Shown here one piece after another: positions 17,701 through 22,524 of a stretch of DNA of 22,524 bases. Each line of letters starts with the position of its first letter. Within the stretch, counting starts at the first letter, position 1. Under the pieces are notes generated by a model that saw only the letters and a program-made list of their open reading frames with translations, made no database searches and was not told the origin of the DNA. A program made the translations under genes and the position numbers. Origin of the DNA: Candidatus Thalassarchaeaceae archaeon (GTDB lineage: Archaea > Thermoplasmatota > Poseidoniia > Poseidoniales > Thalassarchaeaceae); the NCBI GenBank assembly GCA_013329905.1, contig DUJH01000057.1, positions 2,962 through 25,485 of the forward strand, in the 5' to 3' direction.

Positions 17701-18758
17701 TGCCAACAGTGGCCGAGGCGGATAAAGGGGTGCAGGGCCTTGACCGCCGCCTCGGCCAACTCGGCGACGTGAATATGCTAGCGATCGAAGACTACGACAT
17801 AACAGTCGAGAGAATCGCTGGACTCGTCGCCGACGGCAAGCTCTGCAAAGATCGCCACGCAATGCTCGTCAGCCTTGCAGAGCAATTGGAAGAGGAGAGG
17901 CGAATACGGCTTGTCGCAGTGTTCGATCAAATCAACACCAACTTCACCAGAGCGTACAAATTACTCCAGCCAGGTGGCGAGGGAGAATTACAGTTGGAGA
18001 ATCCGAAGAACCCGTTCGAGGGTGGTTTGAGAATGGCTTGTATTCCTCCAGGGAAGAGCAAGAGAACACGCCGAAGCTTCCTCTCTGGAGGCGAGAAATC
18101 GATGGCTGCACTGGCCCTAATTTTCGCGATTCAGGATTACGAGCCGAGCCCGTTCTACTACTTCGATGAAGTCGATCAGAACCTCGATCCATTCAACGCT
18201 GAGAGAATCGCAACACTTTGCCGAATTCGCAGTACTCACGCCCAGTTCATCATGGTGACACTACGCAAGGTAAGTCTCACTCTAGCCGACCACCACATCG
18301 GAATCACACACGCTGGAGATGGCTGCAGCCGCCGTATTGCTGACTTCGACAGGGCGGCTGCGATTGAGTTGGGCGAAGAGTTCGAGGCTGAGCAAAAGGC
18401 GATTGCTGAGGCTCAGAAGGCGAAGGAGAACATGGGCGAATTGCCTACCGAAGAATCGATGCCGAAGGTTCCTGAGCCGATGGAGCGACCTCAGAGTCTT
18501 GGCGGCCTCGCCGATCGAGCTGGGGTCGAAGTGACTGATGAGGAGGCTGTAGGTGGCGAATTACCAGAGGTTGAGGCAGTTGCTACTGATGACATCGATA
18601 CTGAATCAACGTTGACTTCACTCATCGAGCGGACTGAGGAATGGTCTGAGGATATCGCAGAGAAGGAAGCCTCGACGCCACCTGCTGATGACGAAGAAGT
18701 GGCAGTTGCCACTGATGAGATCGTTGGAGAGGTCGAAGCCGAGCAGGAGTTGGAGTGA
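14790..18758 (+). CDS. smc: Chromosome segregation/condensin ATPase SMC
   Basis: SMC is the large ATPase of the prokaryotic condensin. It dimerises at a hinge, and its ATPase heads are bridged by the ScpA kleisin to organise and segregate DNA. The protein has 1322 residues. The N-terminal head carries Walker A GPNGSGKS (31-38). Two long coiled coils flank the hinge (about 515-680, with glycine-rich GGSASKG at its end). The C-terminal head has the signature LSGGEKS (1098-1104), then Walker B FYYFDE (D1126, E1127) and a D-loop in VDQNLD. The conserved part ends near residue 1190. About 130 further residues, very rich in Glu and Asp, follow; typical archaeal and bacterial SMCs are about 1170-1190 residues and lack this tail. 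The gene is first in a tight smc-scpA-scpB operon. Confidence 0.97.
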   Translation: MHLLRIEVENFKSFGGEITIPFDEGFTAITGPNGSGKSNSGDAIQFVLGTRSTKVMRADNVADLIFNGGKRGKPARHMSVTLVFANTPELDGRRRLRVDEDEASFTRSVRLNRKNQPNSSYRIGERSVTATEMRRTLAEAGLHGDGYNIVLQGDVTTLATMTDWKRRGVLEEVAGVTAYDSEIRGANNQRKAVEHDIETIELFEADQKARLKKLEKEREQALKYRDLKEQLDVARIVLAQARYRNRVDEIRMLNEDHQKYLERDQKVRESVRGNEARLLALEEELVKVTRDLEDMATGESKAVMDEIRTLEIEVETSRDRIGDQKRAASDANDEIEVIQGDLDSVLGAVEKLVAEVDAAKQAVEGANGDLDKAEADENEARKAIESGDRHSRDLNRALGLATDEVNKVHAIRAEARLESDRAEQADRLASDNLADLEEQYEIVSLERDDLELTGEDLREDKPPEDRESLAVQLTTLQKQEVALREDRDRAEEQLREANRALDRVRAAQEARSSKPGSAVTLRTLSKLRESGEIRGILGSLGELTSPKDSAHEEALAFALGGGMNSIVVSDDKVAGSCIKWLRANGGGRATFLPLNKISASRAKGRALMVARNPGIIGFAHDLLDFDEAIETAVLFACRNTLIVQSMDVARRNMGGVRMVTLDGSIVEATGAMTGGSASKGARPSFGGAGAAGAGMENLEAAVERGNLRYATVEAALKEIRDSQNEVRNRIHGLDDSNHSVKLRNWKADVKIAQKQVDDTARKVVEARTEHNKLEVASRKAIEAAAAAETNYESAAEARRQAAETLQDQTPDHLSQLLRSAQDTRTEAERTKLRAEADIASGDERLRVLNDRKNDLTRSLEHQNTIITSATTAIEQLDTAIAKADEDLKELRETASQFNEEHQILTARRDEIVDERASLRAHIEQMQTQRETIRSRLEGLVENIRNKEGTLDELRAELAENQISLPESDIQLPTVAEADKGVQGLDRRLGQLGDVNMLAIEDYDITVERIAGLVADGKLCKDRHAMLVSLAEQLEEERRIRLVAVFDQINTNFTRAYKLLQPGGEGELQLENPKNPFEGGLRMACIPPGKSKRTRRSFLSGGEKSMAALALIFAIQDYEPSPFYYFDEVDQNLDPFNAERIATLCRIRSTHAQFIMVTLRKVSLTLADHHIGITHAGDGCSRRIADFDRAAAIELGEEFEAEQKAIAEAQKAKENMGELPTEESMPKVPEPMERPQSLGGLADRAGVEVTDEEAVGGELPEVEAVATDDIDTESTLTSLIERTEEWSEDIAEKEASTPPADDEEVAVATDEIVGEVEAEQELE

Positions 18759-18761
18759 CCG

Positions 18762-19769
18762 ATGCCTGTTTTTGACGCGACCGCAATGCGAGACGACATC
18801 GTGACAAGACTTCTCGAAGGCGAGCAAGACCTCGAGACTAGTCGCTATCTAGACCGACTCGTCGAACTCGCTAGCCTTGAAGAGGCAGAGCACCAATTCC
18901 TTATCGAACCATTTGACCGCTCGGTCGCCCTTGTATTCCAATTATTCAGATCGAAGGATCTGGACCCTTGGGATGTCAATTTGACAAGTTTCCTAGAGAT
19001 GTTCGACGAGAGAATCAAGACTGCTGAGAACATCGATTTGCCGACCTGCGGTCGGCTAATTCGAATGGCTTGGCAGATTCTTCGTGGCCAAGCCTCGACA
19101 CTGATTGAGAGACAGGATCGGGCTTGGGACGACCTCGAGGATGATTTCCTCGATTTCGATATTGGCGGATGGGAATCAGATTTCTCTGAGGACGATTACA
19201 ACTTCTCGGTCGGAGTCCTCACCGGAGCGGCGGATTCGGTACTACCCTCGATGTTTGAGGGACGTATCCATCGAGATGAAAGCCGCCCGGTCACTCTTGG
19301 AGAATTGCTGATGGGGCTACAGAGCGCTAAGCAGATCTCTGAGGATCTCAAACTTCGTGAGCAGATTGCGAAGGAACGCCGCGAGGCCAATGCAACAGCG
19401 AGGGCACGATTTTCAGGCAGTCTTCACATAGAGGACCTTGAAGCAGATTTGAAGCGAACTTGGGAAGCTCTGCGGGATCGAACCGTGACAGATAATGGTG
19501 CAGTTGACCTAAAAGAAATCGTCGAGCACTTGCGCGACCGCTCGCTTGAGAAAGGCCTCGAATCCGATGAGGCAGAAGCGGAGGCACAGGTCACTGCTCT
19601 GGTATCGTCGCTCTTCCTAACTCACCGAGGTTACGCGGATTTAACTCAGAACTCAGGCCGTGATGGCATGATTACACTCAAAGATCTCCACCCCGATAAC
19701 GGTGATTTCGACGCCTTGACTGAGGAGATCAATCCTAAGCCTGAGCTGGAGGTGGCAGTCGATGTCTGA
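18762..19769 (+). CDS. scpA: Segregation and condensation protein A (kleisin)
   Basis: ScpA is the kleisin that links the two SMC heads and recruits ScpB. The protein has 335 residues, longer than the usual 230-270. The N-terminal part has the family block LVFQLFRSKDLDPWDVNLTS (57-76) and a following helix with GRLIRMAWQIL. A C-terminal winged-helix part lies in about 235-325. Between them is an extended region. It has a strongly acidic Asp/Glu/Phe/Trp stretch (about 121-147), then TLGELLMGL (178-186) and a charged helix, which together account for the extra length. The start is 3 bases after the smc stop and the last 8 bases overlap scpB, indicating coupled translation at a fixed ratio. Confidence 0.92.
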   Translation: MPVFDATAMRDDIVTRLLEGEQDLETSRYLDRLVELASLEEAEHQFLIEPFDRSVALVFQLFRSKDLDPWDVNLTSFLEMFDERIKTAENIDLPTCGRLIRMAWQILRGQASTLIERQDRAWDDLEDDFLDFDIGGWESDFSEDDYNFSVGVLTGAADSVLPSMFEGRIHRDESRPVTLGELLMGLQSAKQISEDLKLREQIAKERREANATARARFSGSLHIEDLEADLKRTWEALRDRTVTDNGAVDLKEIVEHLRDRSLEKGLESDEAEAEAQVTALVSSLFLTHRGYADLTQNSGRDGMITLKDLHPDNGDFDALTEEINPKPELEVAVDV

Positions 19770-20394
19770 ATCAGTTGAATTGTCAACCATACTCGAAGCG
19801 ATTCTGTTCAGTGCTGGCCGTTCGATGACGGTTGAGGAATTGATGGAGCAGACTGGGATGACTCGCTCCGAGATTACAGGTTCTCTGAAAAATCTACAAT
19901 CCACAATCAAGCGTCGACGAGATTCTGCGTTACAATTGACCGAGGTTGCTGGAAGGTGGATATTCGAGGTGCGTCCGACTCTTTCCATACATCTTCCAGA
20001 GTCGGTTCGCCCGGATGTTCCTGCACGATTACTTCCGGCCGCCGCTCTCATCGCTTACCATCAGCCGATGAAGCAGGCACAATTGGTCGACATGATTGGC
20101 ACCAAGGCCTACGATAGGGTTCGGGAATTGGCGAATCTTGGCTTCATCGACAGACGTCGGGATGGCTTGACTCGCAGGCTGACAACGACACGTCGCTTCG
20201 CAGAGTACTTCGGTTGCCCAGATGTCGAATACCGAAAGGTCCGCGAATGGTTCCGTGCTGAGGCTGCTAAGGCCGGGCTGACAAGCGCTCAATTAGCCGC
20301 TTCTCTATCGAATGAGCAGATGACTATTGAGGAATTTTCCGAAGCCCCTTCCGAGGAAGCGATGGCGATGGAAGCGACCCAGGTCGAAGAGTGA
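19762..20394 (+). CDS. scpB: Segregation and condensation protein B
   Basis: ScpB is the dimeric winged-helix partner that binds ScpA in the SMC complex. The product is 210 residues, about the usual size. Two winged-helix domains are recognisable. The first is LEAILFSAGRSMTVEELMEQ to the LTEVAGRWIFEVRP strand (about 10-75). The second begins ALIAYHQPMKQAQLVDMIG (94-112) and ends with the family's EYFGCPD (about 151-157). The C-terminal 50 residues are acidic and of low complexity. The gene overlaps scpA by 8 bases and ends 25 bases from the convergent mvaA stop. Confidence 0.92.
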   Translation: MSESVELSTILEAILFSAGRSMTVEELMEQTGMTRSEITGSLKNLQSTIKRRRDSALQLTEVAGRWIFEVRPTLSIHLPESVRPDVPARLLPAAALIAYHQPMKQAQLVDMIGTKAYDRVRELANLGFIDRRRDGLTRRLTTTRRFAEYFGCPDVEYRKVREWFRAEAAKAGLTSAQLAASLSNEQMTIEEFSEAPSEEAMAMEATQVEE

Positions 20395-20399
20395 ATACG

Positions 20400-20412
20400 G
20401 ACTCAGAGAGTC
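20400..20412. terminator. Small hairpin between convergent scpB and mvaA
   Basis: GACTC-AGA-GAGTC is a perfect 5-base-pair inverted repeat with a 3-base loop in the 25-base gap between the two converging stop codons. There is no T-run on either strand, so a terminator role is only suggested by position. Confidence 0.2.
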
Positions 20413-20419
20413 GCCGATT

Positions 20420-21715
20420 TCACTCGCCACGAACCTGTTTGAGAGCGGCTTCAACGGCAGCCATGGTGATTCGGTCACCACTTTCGCGAACGATAGAGAC
20501 AACTGGCTCGATCTCTTCCGGCTCAGCGCCGGCGGTTGCAATCATGTTGCGCAGGTGGAGTTTCATGTGACCTGCTTGGATTCCTACGGTGGCTAATGCG
20601 CGTAGGGCTCCGAGGTTCTGTGCAAGTCCAGCAGCTGCCATTACCTTCGCGAGGTCGTCTGCGGACTTGATTCCCAACAGAGCGACATTAGCTTGAGCGC
20701 CAGGGTGGATGCGAATTGCGCCACCAACCAGACCGACAGCCATTGGAATCTCGATTGAACCGACGAGATTCCCGTCAGCATCCTTCTCCCAGTGTGTCAT
20801 TGAACCGTATCGGCGCTCGTGAGCAGCGTAGGAGTGAGCGCCGGATTCGACCGCTCGCCAGTCTTGGCCACAGGCGATTGCCACTGGTGAAATTGCATTC
20901 ATGATCCCCTTATTGTGCGTGGTTGCACGGAATGGGTCAGCTGCGGCGAAATGGTAGGCTTGTAGCACGCCGTTGATGACTTCCGCACCACGCACTGGAT
21001 CATTTCCGGCATCAGACATTTCTCCTGGGGTGAAAGTCGCACTGACTCGAGCGAGCCTGTGGACTGCAAGATTGCTAATGATTCGCAGGATTACCGTTCC
21101 ATTTGACAGGCTTTCGACGCGTGGCGCGATGGTTTCGGCCATGGTATTGACTGCATTTGCACCCATCGCATCTCTACAATCGACTAGGATGTGGACGATG
21201 ACCATTGGACCGGACTCGGTGTCTATGATTCGTGCCTCGACATCTCGGCAACCTCCTCCGAATCTGACAAGGATTGGGTCAACATCATTGCAGGCTTGGA
21301 TGAGTTCATCCTTCGCGGCAAGAATTGCGGCTTTGGAGGCCTCGGGATCTTCGCAGCCGACGACTTGGATTTGACCTATCATCACCGGTTCGGTATTGTT
21401 AGAGACGAATCCGCCGGTTGCTTGGCATCGCTTTGCCATATTAGAGGCGGCTGCGACAACACTGGCTTCTTCGACAACGAAGGGAATCAGGTAGTGATCT
21501 CCATCGATGATGAAGTTCGTCGCCACTCCGATTGGTAGTGAATATCGACCGATGACATTCTCTATCATTCGGTCGGCCGTACCTTCATCCAATTCTGCGT
21601 CCGCCCAGGCCTTGACCTGCTCGTCGGTCAGTCCGGCAAGCTCGGCTAACTTAGCGCGTCGCTCGGGTACGGAGAGCTTGTAGAATCCCTTCAATCGGCT
21701 GTTCTCAACAGGCAT
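20420..21715 (-). CDS. mvaA: Hydroxymethylglutaryl-CoA reductase, class II
   Basis: This soluble enzyme reduces HMG-CoA to mevalonate, the committed step toward the isoprenoid chains of archaeal lipids. The product is 431 residues, matching class II (Pseudomonas mevalonii-type) enzymes, and begins with the class II pattern SRLKGFYKLSVPERRAKL. All four catalytic residues can be placed: E83 in FVVEEAS, K269 in HNKGIMN, D285 in GQDWRAVE, and H383 in AGHMKLHLRN. The dinucleotide-binding segment is DAMGANAVNTMAE (182-194). There is no membrane anchor. The start has GGTGA 4 bases upstream. Class II enzymes in archaea such as Thermoplasmatales and Archaeoglobus serve biosynthesis although the class was defined from a mevalonate-degrading bacterium, so a biosynthetic role is expected here too. 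Whether it uses NADH or NADPH cannot be read with confidence. Confidence 0.95.
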   Translation of the reverse strand: MPVENSRLKGFYKLSVPERRAKLAELAGLTDEQVKAWADAELDEGTADRMIENVIGRYSLPIGVATNFIIDGDHYLIPFVVEEASVVAAASNMAKRCQATGGFVSNNTEPVMIGQIQVVGCEDPEASKAAILAAKDELIQACNDVDPILVRFGGGCRDVEARIIDTESGPMVIVHILVDCRDAMGANAVNTMAETIAPRVESLSNGTVILRIISNLAVHRLARVSATFTPGEMSDAGNDPVRGAEVINGVLQAYHFAAADPFRATTHNKGIMNAISPVAIACGQDWRAVESGAHSYAAHERRYGSMTHWEKDADGNLVGSIEIPMAVGLVGGAIRIHPGAQANVALLGIKSADDLAKVMAAAGLAQNLGALRALATVGIQAGHMKLHLRNMIATAGAEPEEIEPVVSIVRESGDRITMAAVEAALKQVRGE

Positions 21716-21880
21716 TGATTCACCAGTCCTCGCGACAGCGCTCCGGTTCTAAGCCCTTCGTGACTGAAAGGCCGGAAACGATGTCCTGAGGTCCACTCTC
21801 ACTTTCTGTAAAGAATGCCGATAATGCGCCTTGATTGGGGGTGTGGTGGCGTCATTATGCCTCGGGGGCCTCTCAAAAAA

Positions 21881-22017
21881 GCGTTAATTTAGCCATTAAC
21901 GCATCGTTAACGCATTGCGGAAGCGTTAGTAATGCGTTAATGGTGATGTATTAAAAACGCTTCATACAAAGCCTATGCTCCCAAATAACTCTATGAAAAA
22001 CCCAATAAATGCGTTAA
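21881..22017. repeat. Iteron-like cluster of GCGTTAA heptamers in both orientations
   Basis: Exact GCGTTAA occurs at 21881, 21934 and 22011. Its reverse complement TTAACGC occurs at 21896 and 21907, and a one-mismatch copy (GCGTTAG) at 21923. Four of the copies extend to the 9-mer ATGCGTTAA (21896-21904 and 21907-21915 reversed; 21932-21940 and 22009-22017 direct). The density is far above chance. It may be a binding-site array for a regulator or for an initiator protein. Confidence 0.65.
21893..21943. repeat. Perfect 12-base inverted repeat
   Basis: CCATTAACGCAT (21893-21904) is the exact reverse complement of ATGCGTTAATGG (21932-21943). The arms flank 27 bases that hold the palindrome CGTTAACG (21905-21912) and a further GCGTTA copy, so the element is a nest of inverted sites within the repeat cluster. 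It could extrude or fold, or simply present symmetric protein-binding sites. Confidence 0.65.
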
Positions 22018-22019
22018 AT

Positions 22020-22078
22020 CACGTGCGAAGAAGCGTGAGAACACGTGAACATTATGTACTCATGCGCCCGCGTACGTG
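22020..22078. promoter_or_regulatory. Phased CACGTG sites upstream of the ATPase gene
   Basis: CACGTG occurs at 22020-22025 and 22042-22047, with a variant TACGTG at 22073-22078 directly before the start codon. The spacings are 22 and 31 bases, close to two and three turns of the helix, so the sites would face the same side of the DNA. The role is unknown. The last site overlaps the likely start region and could act in repression. Confidence 0.4.
22051..22058 (+). promoter_or_regulatory. TATA-like element for the truncated ATPase gene
   Basis: ATTATGTA is centred about 27 bases before the ATG at 22082, the spacing of a leaderless archaeal promoter. It sits between the second and third CACGTG-type sites. 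The call is made from position only. Confidence 0.3.
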
Positions 22079-22081
22079 ATA

Positions 22082-22524
22082 ATGGCCGAAGGGGCTCCAA
22101 GCATTCTCGATCTGCCTCCATTGCGAGGCAACCCCTTCGACCTGCGGCCGATTGAGCCAAGCCGTGCAGAATACCTAGTCGGCCGCGACAAACTTGTCAC
22201 GGAGTGGAGAGAGCATCTGATTTCCCAAACTCCGAGGATGCTCCTCCTGGTCGGCGATAGAGGCTCAGGTAGAACTTCACTGCTCAACGCCCTTGCCTCA
22301 ACCACATCCCGCCGACCATACATCGGGCAGTTTTGGCCTGAGGGGGATGACCCAGTTCAGGGTGTAATCCATGAGTTGTCTGTGCATTTTGGGGGGTTCG
22401 AAGTCCCGCCTACGATGCAGCAGTCTTCGGATAGGATGGTGGAAGCTCTTGACAAAGAGAATGGAACTCTGCCGTTGATAGCCTTCGATTACCCTGCTAA
22501 AATCGATCTAAATTCGATGCTCAC
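22082..22524 (+). CDS. P-loop (AAA+-like) ATPase, N-terminal part, truncated by the window edge
   Basis: Only the first 147 residues are present; the reading frame is still open at the window end. The start ATG follows GTGAT closely; an in-frame GTG at 22076 is the alternative. After a leader with NPFDLRPIEPSRAEYLVGRD comes a Walker A-like loop GDRGSGRTS (58-66), in which the usual lysine is arginine (R64). A hydrophobic strand ending in aspartate (LPLIAFDYP, about 131-139) is a plausible Walker B. The order, short N-terminal leader, sensor-like VGRD and P-loop, is shared by Orc1/Cdc6-type and other AAA+/STAND ATPases. With half the protein missing I cannot choose between a replication initiator, a regulator and an unrelated ATPase. 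The repeat-rich region upstream makes a DNA-binding role conceivable. Confidence 0.6.
   Translation, partial: MAEGAPSILDLPPLRGNPFDLRPIEPSRAEYLVGRDKLVTEWREHLISQTPRMLLLVGDRGSGRTSLLNALASTTSRRPYIGQFWPEGDDPVQGVIHELSVHFGGFEVPPTMQQSSDRMVEALDKENGTLPLIAFDYPAKIDLNSML

Larger units (their letters stand above)
21716..22081. other. Divergent 366-base intergenic region, AT-rich with repeats
   Basis: This is the longest non-coding stretch in the window, between mvaA (minus) and the truncated ATPase gene (plus). The 160 bases next to mvaA show nothing clear beyond its ribosome binding site. From 21875 the sequence turns AT-rich and contains the ATGCGTTAA repeat cluster (21881-22017), a 12-base inverted repeat and three ACGTG sites (22020-22078). 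No small gene or RNA gene is evident. Confidence 0.6.

Noticed and set aside
21861..21880. Terminator-like G/C block followed by A6
   Set aside because: The A-run would be a T-run only on the minus strand, where it precedes rather than follows the G/C block, so the orientation is wrong for termination.
21881..22017. CRISPR array
   Set aside because: The repeated unit is 7-9 bases, occurs in both orientations and at irregular spacing; there are no equal-length spacers and no cas genes.
22060..22323. Minus-strand open frame of 87 codons near the window end
   Set aside because: It is antisense to the truncated P-loop ATPase, whose forward frame shows Walker A-like and VGRD motifs and stays open to the window edge.

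Overview
The window looks like a chromosomal segment of a euryarchaeon. It carries a complete archaeal A-type (V/A) ATP synthase operon, an SMC-ScpA-ScpB condensin operon and a mevalonate-pathway enzyme. Most genes have archaeal/bacterial-style Shine-Dalgarno sequences (GGAGGT or GGTGA) 4-9 bases before the start, and GC content is moderate. A class II HMG-CoA reductase, a Thermus-like proteolipid with a signal peptide, and the overall gene style point to the Thermoplasmatota, most plausibly a marine Poseidoniales (Marine Group II) lineage. That assignment is inference from gene content; no rRNA or tRNA gene is present to confirm it.

Layout. At 4-759 (minus) is a UbiE-like methyltransferase. 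A short divergent promoter region follows. The nine-gene ATP synthase operon runs from 899 to 9471 (plus) in the order H-I-K-E-C-F-A-B-D: peripheral stalk H and E, membrane subunits I and K, central stalk C, F and D, catalytic A and regulatory B. An 85-base gap holds a palindrome around a ribosome binding site. Next is a long membrane protein (9557-12007) that I read as a site-2-protease-family (M50, EGY-like) protein that has lost its zinc-binding residues and gained a large exported C-terminal domain. Its stop overlaps the start of a ketopantoate reductase gene (panE, CoA synthesis). L-aspartate oxidase (nadB, NAD synthesis) converges on panE. Divergent from nadB, smc-scpA-scpB form a tight operon for chromosome organisation. 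scpB converges on the class II HMG-CoA reductase gene (mvaA, isoprenoid lipid synthesis). A 366-base AT-rich intergenic region then separates mvaA from the start of an AAA+/P-loop ATPase gene that runs off the window.

Most of the window is ordinary housekeeping content. The parts worth a second look are the apparent pseudoprotease after the ATP synthase operon, the iteron-like cluster of ATGCGTTAA repeats and phased CACGTG sites before the truncated ATPase gene, the Arg-for-Lys substitution in that ATPase's Walker A motif, the acidic tail on SMC and the histidine-rich linker in ATPase subunit I. I saw no CRISPR array, insertion sequence, tRNA, rRNA, intein or broken gene.
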